Source: Guadua angustifolia (Eukaryota > Streptophyta > Magnoliopsida > Poales > Poaceae). From it: a DNA stretch of 64,000 nucleotides. How positions within the stretch are numbered: position 1 is the first letter of the stretch; each line of letters opens with the position of its first letter. Under the pieces are notes generated by a model that saw only the letters and a program-made list of their open reading frames with translations, was not told the origin of the DNA and did no database searches. Shown in pieces: positions 1 to 10,473 of the stretch. The DNA is taken from contig CM070520.1 in assembly GCA_036346375.1 (NCBI GenBank), forward strand, positions 44,659,854-44,723,853, given 5' to 3'. The translations under genes were made by a program, and so were the position numbers.

Positions 1-124
1 TAGCCTTTTCGGCTATGTCTTTGGTTGACCTTTGTTCTTGGGTATTACCTTCTCCCCTAGATGACCTTACCACTTTCCTATTGCTTTTCCCTCTTACCTA
101 TTAAACCCTTGTGCTGCATCGCAG

Positions 125-1330
125 ATGGTTGACACTCGTTCTGGAGCCGGACGCAGTTCGCCAGTGGATGCCAATGCTAATGCCAGTGCCACCCCACCGC
201 CACCACCTCCTGCAGTGACGGATCAGAACTTGGGACATTTCTTGGCCGCTCAGACTCAGCTCATGAATACAATGATGCAGAATATGAACAATATGATGAA
301 TCAGCAGAATCAGACTGCAGTTGCCCTAGCAAACTTATTGAACCAACAAAATCAAGCTGCTGCTGCTGTTGCTGCCGCACCTCCTCCAGCTCGCCCGCAG
401 TCCAAGTTAGCAGAATTCATGAGGACTCGTCCGCCTACCTTCTCCAACTCCTCAGAACCATTGGATGCAGATGATTGGATTCGCTCCATTGAAAAGAAGC
501 TCGCTATTGCTCGATTACGATCATGAGAAGGTTCTTTATGCCGCTCATCAGTTTGAAGGCACCGCCGCTGAATGGTGGGAGAACTAGATTGCCGCCCATG
601 ACGACCCTCAGACCATCACTTGGGCAGAGTTTACAGCTGCTTTTCGCCATTCCCATATCCCTGATGGAAAGGTGGAGATGAAGAAGAATGAGTTCAGGGA
701 GCTAAAGCAAGAAGGGATGTCAGTGAGTGAATATCTCAATAAGTTCACTCAGCTTGCTCGCTATGCTCCAGAAGATGTAGCCACAGATGATGCTCGCCAG
801 AAGAGGTTCAAGCGAGGGCTCAACCTGGTTTAAAGGTACAAGTCATTGGCAACGACTATTGATTTTCAAAGATCACGGTGGATAAAGCTATGCTAATTGA
901 GGAGTCTCGTCGTGAGTTGGAAGAATCCCGCAAGAGGAAGATGATGCATCATGGAGCTCATCAGAGTCATCCGCAGAGAGCGTGCCCAATGCTCAAGAGT
1001 CGTTTCCTCCTCCTCTACATTCAGACACACTGCACCAACACCTCGCCCGACTCCTTCAGCAACCCTAACATCAACGCCAACAAACAATCCGCCTCGAGAG
1101 GACCAAGAATCCAGTGCAGGAGTGACATGCTTCAATTGCAATGGCGTGGTCACTATGCCAATAATTGCCCGGAAGCAAGCTGTGACACTGTTCGTTTCAA
1201 CACAGGATCGACACCGGCCAAGACCCCGCACCAGAGCAGGGCGTGAGCCTCCCGGACCCCAAATCAAGTTACCAGACTCCACCGCTTTGTTGTAAGAGGT
1301 CGTGTGAATCATGTCACCACCAAGATGCCA
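125..1330 (+). pseudogene. gag: Gag of element A (broken)
   Basis: Gag forms the particle that packages element RNA in the cytoplasm. The start at 125 is supported because the same ATGGT, directly after CAG, begins gag in elements B and C. The first 133 codons are open: a short Ser/Pro/Ala-rich start, a Gln/Met/Asn-rich stretch (about residues 40-75), then the conserved block KLAEFMRTRPPTFSNSSEPLD and DDWIRSIEKKL that opens the retrotransposon gag domain. After a stop near 524 the rest can be followed only by changing frame: the text corresponding to YLNKFTQLARYAPEDVA lies near 730-780, and a zinc-knuckle start (CFNCN) near 1128. The knuckle is broken by a frameshift, since its GH and final Cys fall in another frame. 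Confidence 0.85.
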
Positions 1331-4300
1331 GTGCACGGACGTCATACTAGGTAAGCTCCTAGTCAACTCAAGATCTGCCATGGTTTTATTTGATTAGAGC
1401 TACGCATTCGTTTGTTTCTCGAATTTTGCTGCAAATCATCACTTAAAGACAAGGCCTTTGAAAATTGTTTTATTGGTGCAATCACCGGTTCGGATTTGAG
1501 TACGAACCAAGGCTGCCCGGTTAAGATATTAATCGGAGGGGTAGAATTCTTAGCCAACCTCATTGTCCTAGATACCAAATCCCTAGATATAATCCTTGGA
1601 ATGGATTGGCTCTCCAAGAACCAAGCAGTTTTGGATTGTGGAAATAGAGAGATCACATTAACCAGTCCAGATGGAACAAAGTTAAAGTTTCAGGCTGCCG
1701 TAGATCAGTCCGAAGGAATAAAAGTTTGTAGTGCCAAAGGAATCAGTTTGGAAGATGTGCCCATCGCTAGAGATTTTCCTGATGTGTTTCGAGAGGAGTT
1801 GCCCGGAATGCCACCGGATAGAGATATAGAATTCTTGATTGAGCTAGTTCCTGGAACGCCACCCATTTCCAAGAGACCGTATAGGATGCCTGCTAATGAG
1901 TTAGCTGAAGTAAAGAAACAGATCAAAGAGTTGCAAGATCAGGGTTTTATTAGACCAAGTTCTTCGCCATGGGGAGCCCCAGTTCTTCTAGTTGAAAAGA
2001 AGGATGGAACTCAGAGGATGTGTGTAGATTATCGTGCTCTAAATGAGGTCACCATTAAGAATAAGTACCCTCTGCCAAGGATTGATGATTTGTTCGACCA
2101 GCTTCAAGGAGCAGGAGTGTTCTCAAAAATTGACCTAAGGTCAGGTTTCCATCAGTTGAAGATCCGTAGAGAGGATATACCCAAAACAGCTTTTGTGACC
2201 CGGTATGGACAGTATGAGTATACCGTGATGTCTTTTGGTTTGACCAATGCCCCTGCTTATTTCATGACCCTGATGAATAAAGTATTCATGGAATACCTAG
2301 ACAAGTTTGTCGTTGTCTTTATCGATGACATTCTGGTCTATTCCAAGAGTGAGGCAGAACATGAGGATCACTTGCGGAAAGTATTGACAAAGCTAAGAGA
2401 ACATCAACTCTATGCTAAGTTCAGTAAATGTGAGTTCTGGATGAAAGAAGTTGCTTTCCTAGGTCACGTTATATCAGGCAAAGGTGTCGCTGTTGACCCT
2501 GGTAAAGTGAGAGATGTGCTCAATTGGGAGTCACCGAAGACGGTAACCCAAGTTAGAAGTTTCCTTGGAATGGCAGGATATTATCACCGTTTCATAGAGG
2601 GTTTTTCTAGAAAAGCTAGACCGCTCACCCAACTTTTGAAAAAGGAGAAGAAATTTGCTTGGACATCGAGTGTGGCGAAGTTTTGAGAGCTAAAGAAGTG
2701 TTTGTGACCGCCCCATGCTTGTTTTGCGAGATATCGGAAAGGATTTTGAGATATTTTGTGATGCATCCCGTCAAGGACTCGGTTGCGTGCTAATGCAAGA
2801 TAAGAAGGTTGTGGCATATGCTTCGCGTCAGCTAAGGCCGCATGAAGTCAACTATCCGACCCATGATTTGGAATTAGCTGCCGTAGTGCATGCTTTAAAG
2901 ATTTAGCGCCATTACCTCATCGGTGTCGTTGTGAGGTGTACATCGATCATAAGAGCACGAAGTACATTTTACCCAAGCCGAACTCAATATGAGGCAAAGA
3001 AGATGGTTAGAGTTAATCAAGGACTATGACATGGGTATTCATTATCATCCGAGCAAAGCCAATGTCGTGGTGATGCTTTGAGTAGAAAGAGTTCTTTGCA
3101 ATACCTTGATGATTAAGGAAAGTCGACCAACACTCTATGAGGAATTTGAAGCTCGATCTAGAAGTGGTGCAAGAAGGTTACTTAGCAACTTTGGAAGTCG
3201 TCCAACATTGGAAGATCGGATCCGGAAGCCCAAGTGATGATCTGATATCAAGGAGATCAAGAGTAATATGAAGAAAGGAAAAGCCCCAGGATTCACTGAG
3301 GATGAAAAGGGTACCGTGTGGTATGAGAATCGTATTTGTGTACCTGATCAGAAAGAGCTCAAGGAGCTGTTACTCAAAGAAGCGCATGAGACATTATACT
3401 CCATTCACCCTGGAAGTACCAAGATGTAAAAAGACCTCAAGGAAAGGTATTGGTGGCCTAGTATGAGCGTGAGATTGCGAAATATGTTGCTCTTTGTGAT
3501 GTTTGCGGAAGGTTAAAGCGAGCATCGAGGCCAGCAGGATTGCTTGACCATTGAAGATTCCAGAGTGGAAGTGGGAAGAGATTGGCATGGATTTCATTCT
3601 GGGACTCCTAAGACCCAAGCGAGTTATGATTCGATCTGGTGATAGTGGATCGATTGATTAAGGTAGCTCACTTCATTCGATTAAGACTACCTACACCGGA
3701 GATAAATTGGCAGAATTATATATGTCAAGGATTGTCAGTCTTCATGGAGTGCCTAAGAAGATTGTCTCCGATAGAGGAACCCAGTTTACCTCTCGTTTTT
3801 GGCGAGTTTGCATGAAGCTATGGGAACTCATCTCGGGTTTAATCGCCTATCACCCTCGGTGATGGACAAACCGAGCGTGAACGATTCTTGAAGACATGTT
3901 AAGAGCACGTGCCTAACCTATGGAGCTAAGTGGGACAAGTGTTTGCCCTATGCAGAGTTTTCTTATAATAATAGTTATCAGGCCAGCCTGCAAATGTCTC
4001 CTTTTGAAGCCTTATATGGAAGAAAGTGCAGAACCCCTCTTAATTGGAAAGAGACGGAGAAAGATGTTATTTGGTCTGCCATCTTGCAAGAAGTCAAGAA
4101 AAAAGTACAGTAATTGAGACAAGTTGAAGATAGCTCAAAGTAGACAAAAGAGTTACGCAGATAATCGTCGCGAGATTTGAGTTTGAGCCCAATGATTATG
4201 TGTATCTTAGAGTCACCCTCTCAAAGGAGTTAAGAGATTTCAAGTAAAAGGAAACTTGCCCCTAGATATGTTGGACCGTTCAAAGTCTTGGAGCGAAGAG

Positions 4301-4632
4301 GAGAAGTTGCTTACAAGCTTGAGTTGCCTCGGTCCTTATTTGGAATCCATGATGTGTTCCATGTGTCTCGATTGAAGAAGTGCTGCGAGTGCGGAAAGAG
4401 CAAATGCCGTTGGAAGCTATCGATTTGCAAGAAGATCTCACTTACAAGGAGCACCCAAAGAAGATTTTGGATGTTGCGAGCGCATCACGAGAAGCAAGAT
4501 CATCCGTTTTGCAAAGTCGATGGAGCAATCATTCAAGAGGAAGCCACCTGGGAGCGAGAAGAGGATCTGAAGTCCGAATTTCCCCACCTATTCTCTAGCC
4601 AGTTCGAATCTCGGGGTCGAGATTCCCTTTAA
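1330..4632 (+). pseudogene. pol: Pol of element A: PR-RT-RH-IN-chromodomain (broken)
   Basis: Polyprotein that matures the particle, copies RNA to DNA and integrates it. The protease active-site region near 1385-1400 is damaged: LFD is followed by a stop where DSGA is expected. The second half of the protease ([16 protein letters not shown]) and the RT core then lie in one intact frame of 424 codons (1412-2686). RT motifs are [46 protein letters not shown] and the catalytic FIDD near 2317. RNase H begins at about 2740 ([11 protein letters not shown]) and hits a stop at 2904. Integrase (3360-4270) and the chromodomain (about 4440-4600) survive only in shifting frames. The usual stop after FSSQ is changed, so the last frame runs on to 4632. 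The contrast between the clean RT and the shredded 3' half is odd (see findings). Confidence 0.9.
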
Positions 4633-4642
4633 GGGGGGGAGG
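4608..4642 (+). other. Pre-PPT hairpin and polypurine tract of element A
   Basis: ATCTCG-GGGT-CGAGAT (4608-4623) is a perfect 6-bp stem with a 4-base loop. It is followed by the polypurine tract AAGGGGGGGAGG (4631-4642), which primes plus-strand DNA synthesis next to the LTR start at 4645. The same arrangement occurs in elements B and C. Confidence 0.8.
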
Positions 4643-5184
4643 TTTGTAACATCCCAAAATTTGAGTTTTGGTATGTTTAAAATCAAAAATAAACCATTTG
4701 CATTTTCTTGGAATTAATTGAAGCTTAATATGGATTTTCCAATAATAAAAGATTTAATTTGATTAATCTATGCATAAAACTAAAGGTTTCCAGTTTTGTT
4801 GGGTTCCTTGTGCTTCAAGGAATTTTTCTCATATTTTGGAGATTTTTTCGAATTTATTTGCTATTTATTTTTGATTTATTGGAGTTTAATCGGTTCTAGA
4901 ATTTCTTTAATCCTTAAAATCTTATTCTTGGGCGAAACTACTGTTCATCCGGCCCGTTTCCTCGCCTGATAAAACCTAATTTATCCACAGTAGATCTTCC
5001 ATCAAGCGGCTAAGCTTGCGCCGCCAATCACTAGTGTAACCCTAACCTAAGCCGATTCCTCCTCGTAGATCGATCCGATCCGGTGGCCGCCGTGACGCCA
5101 CGCCGCTAATAATGCACCTTGCCGCCCGCCACAGATCCAACCGCCCACCAACTTTGATATCCGTCTGATTCACGCCTCCGAGGC

Positions 5185-5192
5185 TATTTAAG
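5185..5192 (+). promoter_or_regulatory. Putative TATA box, LTR of element A
   Basis: TATTTAAG 541 bp inside the LTR, next to the start of the GC-rich block. Comparable boxes sit 480-650 bp inside the other Tekay-type LTRs here, so this is the likely genomic-RNA promoter. No transcript evidence is available from sequence. Confidence 0.5.
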
Positions 5193-7587
5193 CCGACGCC
5201 ACGCACCGCCCGAGGGTTACGCTCTCTGCTGCGCTTTTCGCCCAAGACCCTGCCGTCGAGGAGAACGAGCTCGCCGAAGTATCGCCGACTCCCGAGACCT
5301 TCCGCCGCCGTTTCCTCCCTCTCCGGTGGGTCTCCGCCGTGATCGGTGGCACCGTCGAGTCCGCCGCGTCGAACTCTTCCAGATCCGCACTTCCTTCCGC
5401 CCGATCAGCCACCCATTCGCCGCCGCACAGTGTCGTCTTCCTTAGCTCCGGTAAGTCTTGCGCCGTCCCTCGCCGTCGGTCTCCTTCGCCGAAGCAGTGC
5501 CGTCCGATAGAGATCATGCGCCCCAGAGCCAGCCACGTCTCTGCCCCGATTCCTCACCTCTCCACCGTCCGATTCGGAGCCAACGTCCCAGATCTTGCCA
5601 CGTGGCCGAACTCGCCCCATCTTTGCGTCGGTATCCACGCCACCGCCATGCCATCGCCGCGTCGGCCGCCACCTCAGCCCTAGCCGCGTGGCATGCCACG
5701 TCGTCGCGATCTGTTTGCATCACCGAATCGCCTCGGTGCTCTCGGTCTCATCAGGCCGGAGCCAGCGACATGTGGGCCCCGCATGTCGGCCGGCAATTAT
5801 TTTCTTTCTGATTTTCGAAAAACCAAAAATCCTAGCCAATCACAAGCTGCCACGTGTCACCCCTATGAATTTCTTTGATTTTTCTCTGAATTAAATCTTC
5901 CGAAGGCCCGTTCTCCCTCGTCCGAACTCCAATTGGAGTGATTCAAATTTCTAAATTTTTGTAAAATCAAGCTCTACATTCCAGAGCCATTTATTTTCAA
6001 TTTTGAGCTAGTTTGCTTCTCTGTTTTGTATTTATTTGGCTTTATTGCTTTATTTTCCGGTAGACGCGAATCCCGAAGGAGCGAACGGAGACTTCGAAGA
6101 CCAAGAATCAGCACTTGAACAACAAGGCAAGTCGTAGACCTTTGATCATATTGAACCCATGTTTGCAAAAGTACTTTGTTTTATACAATTGCATGCTATT
6201 TGTGTAACAATGCTAGTTTATGGGAGTAGCTATTTACTGTTGAGTATGCCCTTTGATTATTGAAATGCCATGTATCCATTGTTAACCATAGGTTGGGACA
6301 TTATTAGTTGGACATAATCATAGTACCAAAGATTGGGTTATCGTAGCTATGCTTAGCCATGCTTAGTTGTCCGATGGGATTCATATCACTTGTGAACTAA
6401 TGTTAATCTTGACTTAATGAGGTATGGAATTGTGGTGCTGACCCTTTGTTGTAAAACTTGTTGTACCATGGCGGGGGATGCCATTGGTCTTGGTTGAACA
6501 AAATGTTTTCCCTCGGGCAATTGATCGTGGCAATAAAGGGGTCTTTGTTTAGCACATTGGGATGTGGTTGTCTTGCAGAGACAATTTAAGGACTTAATCT
6601 TGTGCTCCATTGAATCGGGCCTAACCGTGCAACCACAAGTCAGTATGGGACGGACCTAGCTAATTAATTTGCAATGTCGAGACTTGAGTATTGCCATTGT
6701 TGGTGTGGGGTCCAAGATGGACGGTAGACCCACATGGCTCAAGAGGGGCCCCGAGGGCTAAACCTTAGAGGGCGAGATTGGGTTTAGACATGCATTGTAA
6801 AGGCTTTGTAGTGATCTCTCTGCCGACACACCAAAGGAAGTGTGTCCTTAGCGCTTGGCATAAAGGGATGATCATGTCTTGTGGGTAAAGCTGTACAACC
6901 TCTACAGAGTGTAAACTATTCGAATAGCCGAGTCCGCGGTCATGGACAAGCCCGGAATTTCACACGGGTATAGAGTATTTTCTTGAAATATGGAATGGTT
7001 GGGATGTGAGCAGGAGTTCACGTTGTTTTGTTGTCTTAAGCTATACTTGTTGAATTGTGTGGTTGATACTTGTTTGAATGATGTAGGGTGATGCCTCATC
7101 ATTACATTCATGTTGTCTACTATTGATTTATCGATTATTTATTATTGTTTTATTCAAACCGCCTTCAATCTATTTATTGTATTTAAATTCAAGTTATTGC
7201 TTGCTGCAAATGAACCATATGACTATCCTTTGTCAAGCCGTGCATGAATATATTGCATCATTTCCTCGGCTTGTTGAGTCGTTTTGTACTCACGGCTTTA
7301 TGCCCCGTTGTTCGATTCTTTGAGGAAGGATCGGGTAATGAGTATCAAGATGAGGAGTACTATGAAGACTACGCCGACTAGGAAGGCGTTCCCTAGGCGA
7401 TTGCTGTGGCATGTCGAATAGCCCAAGTTATTTTATTTCCGCTGCAACAGTTTATTTGTTTCTTAAGCCAAGAGGCATTGGTGTATGAACCTTGACTATA
7501 AGGTCGTTTGCTTTATTCAATAATAATTTGCTTCTTTTTAGTTATTTCGATGTATGGAATGATATGTCATCTATGTTTCCACTGTGT

Positions 7588-7613
7588 GCACTAGCGTGAT
7601 CCTGGACTAGTGC
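7588..7613 (+). other. Conserved hairpin near the LTR 3' end (element A)
   Basis: GCACTAG, 12 bases, CTAGTGC: a perfect 7-bp stem 44 bp before the LTR end. The same stem occurs in the LTRs of B, C and the solo LTR. A role in RNA 3'-end formation or packaging is only a guess. Confidence 0.7.
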
Positions 7614-7657
7614 TATATACACAGAGGGGTTCGGATTTGCATATCCGGGTCCCGACA

Positions 7658-7936
7658 AAACCATTCTATTTGGGGCTTTCATTTTCGAATCACACTTGAA
7701 ACATTTTTAAATCGGGCCCAAATGCTTTCGATTAGAGGCTTTCAGTTTCAAATCAGACCTAAAACCTGCTCAAAATCGGAATAAGACCTTCCAATACCCA
7801 ACAATCAACTTTCAAATCTTGAGCAACTTTGTATTCCCAACAAATAAAAAACTCTCAAATGCACAAGAACTTTCAGACTATGTTTGCAGACTAACAAGTG
7901 AAGCCACACGCACTAACCTTCTACACCACATCTTTT
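7658..7936. other. Spacer between element A and the CACTA element, no gene seen
   Basis: 279 bp of AT-rich unique-looking sequence with short repeats of a TTTCGAATC/TTTCAAATC-like motif. No convincing reading frame, RNA gene or terminal repeat is visible. The last three bases, TTT (7934-7936), are the left target duplication of the CACTA element. Confidence 0.6.
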
Positions 7937-7960
7937 CACTACTACAGAACGGCACATCAG
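7937..7960 (+). repeat. CACTA left terminal inverted repeat
   Basis: Begins CACTACTACAGAAC directly after TTT. The match to the reverse complement of 19597-19610 is perfect over 14 bp and continues with mismatches through ACATCA. Confidence 0.92.
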
Positions 7961-8334
7961 AATCGGTTCTTTTTTAGCATTAGAATCGGTTCTAGTGGCG
8001 ATACGATGTCCTTAGATTGTGATGAGGTGGAGCTATCGAATCGGTTTTGACCCGATCGTGATAAAATGTCATCGAATCGGTTCTTTAAGGAAGTGATTGA
8101 TGATGACCTCATCGAGATCGGTTCTTTAAGGGAAGTGATTACGATGACCCCTCATCGAATCGGTTCTTTAAGAAAAGTGATTACGATGACACCTCATCGA
8201 ATCGGTTCCACAAAAGAACGATTACGATGAGGTGTCATCGAATCACTTTTCTTAAAGAACCGATTCTCGATAGTCATCGAATCACTTTCTTAAAGAACCG
8301 ATTCGATGAGGGTCTTCGAATCATTTCCTTAAAG
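7951..8334. repeat. CACTA left subterminal repeats
   Basis: At least eight diverged copies, in both orientations, of a motif like CATCGAATCGGTTCTTTAAG…AGTGATTACGATGA. The array resumes for a few bases (to about 8990) after the hAT-type insertion. Subterminal repeats of this kind are the binding sites of the TNPA-type protein in En/Spm elements. Binding here is inferred. Confidence 0.8.
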
Positions 8335-8954
8335 TAGGGTGCAAACGGAGCGGATAATTCCCGATCAATCAAGACCTAATTTGTTTAAAATCCGATTGAA
8401 TCCAAAAAATGATATCCGGTTATATTCGGATTCGATCCGGATTCGAATCTGCCTATCCGAAAAAAATATGGGATAAGATATGGGAAGAGAAGTATCCGAT
8501 CCGTATCCGATCCATATCCGCATATCCGAGATATCCGAAAAATATCGGTGTAAATGAGTGCAATAGATATCCGATAATGATCCGATAAACATAAACATTC
8601 TACATCATATAAGTTCATATGTTGATTGGAATTATACTTGGCTGCATATTATTCTTTTTAGGAAGGCAACTATTATTGAATTTGAAACACTTATATGTCT
8701 CAAGGTTCTAGTAAAGTTTTGTGTATTTAATATCGCGACATATATGGTTTCGCTTTCACGCATTATCCGACTAACTATTCAGAATCGAGACTAACCGTGA
8801 TCTGAACGATCCAGATTCGCCCATATTACATGACAAGTAATCCATATTCAGATTCAATCCGCACCGTCCGTATCCGATTCTATATCCGAAAAAATTTGGA
8901 ATAGGATACGGAATGAGCGAAATCCGTCCGTATCCGATCCGCTTTGCACCCCTA
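8335..8954. mobile_element. Non-autonomous hAT-type element, 620 bp
   Basis: Flanked by a perfect 8-bp duplication CCTTAAAG (8327-8334 and 8955-8962), the size hAT transposases make. The ends are TAGGGTGCAAACGGAGCGGA on the left and, reversed, TAGGGGTGCAAAGCGGATCGG on the right. These inverted repeats with a TAGGG(G)TGCAAA tip are typical of hAT elements. The interior is rich in diverged ATCCGATCCG/ATATCCGA motifs, and its short frames are not transposase-like. It inserted into the subterminal repeats of the CACTA element. Confidence 0.88.
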
Positions 8955-9751
8955 CCTTAAAGAACCGATTCCGATGACCCATTGGGGTGTGCCATTTTGC
9001 AAATTCTCCAAAAAGCATGATTAAAACAAGATGCACAATATATATCATCACATTCGCAATACTGAATCAGGGATGCATATATCACATTCACGAAACGAAA
9101 CGCTTTTAATTACAACACATATATATCATAGTCGCTCACAATATACAACACAAACATGCTTGACAATCAATTACATGGACTTACTACGATACATATCACA
9201 TTGACATATATTATTAATATTGTTTACATATGGACTAGTAGGATGCTTCAGATCTCTAAACCCGCCATCCTCGATATAACTTCTAACGGTACCAATCGCA
9301 TAAGTGGTCTCGTAAATTGTTGAGTGCTTTCTTTGTCTAAAATCTTCGGGGACATTGATCTTGGAAAATGAAATGACAGTATTAATTTCAGTTTCAAAAT
9401 TTCTATGTAAAAGGCTAAGTATATTATTATGCACGTACATATACCTTAGGGAAAAGTTGTGAGTTGCTTGATCGACGAGCATGTCTTTGCGTGACATAGA
9501 AGCGCAATGGTCACCGCTGCCTGTTGATGGCATGTGAAGAGAGAAAAGAAATTCAGCCCACGAAGATTAGATGTCAAAAATTAATCATATATATGCTAGG
9601 CACTTGTACCTTAAATCGCTTATCTTTGCAGTGTCTTGCCCTTTTTGTCGTCGTCGGCCCTCCTTCAACGACATAGTCCGAGAAACCCCTACATACATTG
9701 GAGAGCACCATTGAGTAAAAATAAATAAGCGTAGTTAAATTCCTCGATGTG

Positions 9752-10345
9752 TTAGGTTACAATAATGTGCTTACTTACGCAAGGAGGCTTGATCACGTAT
9801 GCCATCGGTCTCTTCTCGATCGAGTTAAATGTGTAGACTGTGTTTTCACTCGGAACGAGGACGAGTAGAACCCAATGGTTGCTTATTAAATAAAATGTAG
9901 TGCAAGGAAATAAGTTCACATACGGTTTAAGTGCGTACAAGTAATTGAATCGAAAAGTACTACTTACTCCTCGTGGTACGGCAATACAATGAAGTCCTTA
10001 TTCGACTCAGCATGCAATACCCCTTGATGTAGCTAGCAACTAACACGGTTGAAGCCTAGCCATGGTCGCATGAACACAAGCTCGTGGTCGACAAACCCAA
10101 CCGTGTAGATTCAATCACGGCTCGTTGTCTCATTATCCCGCAACTCATGTTGAATGTGAGAAAACATAATGCAAAATCCTATAAAAGTCATGGCGCAAGC
10201 TATATGGTGTGATACTCACAGGCGTCCATGATCGTAAAGTAGAAATATCGACGGCTTTCATTTGGTACACACGGAATAGATCCTCAAAAGCGACGGGAAT
10301 GTTCCATCCTCGTCACGATGAAAATGTACCATTTTATACTTCACG
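9752..10345 (-). pseudogene. Ulp1-like (C48 peptidase) domain of the second CACTA protein, broken
   Basis: Read on the minus strand across frame changes: an acidic stretch with VHFHRDEDGTFP, then a leucine-rich LFRVYQMKAVDISTLRSWT near 10240-10330, then KDFIVLPYHEE near 9970, then NHWVLLVLVPSENTVYTFNS and IEKRPMAYVIKPP in the 62-codon frame 9752-9940. The order IVLPYHE…NHWVLL…VYxxxS matches the catalytic His region of Ulp1/SENP cysteine proteases, which often form the end of ORFs in plant CACTA and Mutator elements. The position of the catalytic Asp after the strand is Asn (FNS), so activity is doubtful even apart from frameshifts. I could not find the downstream Cys box with confidence. Confidence 0.65.
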
Positions 10346-10473
10346 CTGAAGTCGACTCGACGCTTCTCCCCTTCACCTTATCAAGGTACCATCCATGGAG
10401 CATGCGAGTCCACCGCCTAGATGATTCAGTTAGGCGATGCAATCGGGGCTTTCCATGCTCGTAGGCCTTATAA

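Larger units (their letters stand above)
1..7657 (+). mobile_element. Element A: Tekay-type Ty3/gypsy chromovirus, left part outside window
   Basis: The order seen is leader, gag, protease, reverse transcriptase, RNase H, integrase, chromodomain, polypurine tract and 3' LTR. This is the order of Ty3/gypsy chromoviruses. The gag start (MVDTRSG), the integrase text and the C-terminal chromodomain ending in [14 protein letters not shown] place it with Tekay/Del elements, RIRE3/RIRE8-like in grasses. The right edge is at 7657 (…CCCGACA), inferred by comparison with the LTR ends of elements B and C. The next five bases, AAACC, are the candidate target duplication. The 5' LTR, primer site and left duplication lie before base 1, so this cannot be confirmed. 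The coding part is heavily frameshifted and the copy is not autonomous. Confidence 0.9.
4645..7657 (+). repeat. 3' LTR of element A (3013 bp)
   Basis: It begins TGTAACATCCC two bases after the polypurine tract and ends CCCGACA. It shares landmarks with the LTRs of B, C and the solo LTR: an AT-rich first 0.3 kb, a TATA-like box about 0.54 kb in, a GC-rich block (5040-5800), a conserved block at 6881-6950, and a hairpin at 7588-7613. The GC-rich block contains several open frames of 60-120 codons on both strands. None resembles a known protein, and I regard them as chance frames in GC-rich DNA. Confidence 0.88.

Noticed and set aside
5042..5894. Overlapping open frames of 60-120 codons on both strands in the GC-rich part of LTR A (similar sets at 21688-22261, 27121-27776, 34097-34831 and 41068-41835)
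   Set aside because: They lie at equivalent places in LTRs, differ in protein sequence between copies, overlap each other in several frames and show no domain. GC-rich DNA with few stop codons explains them.
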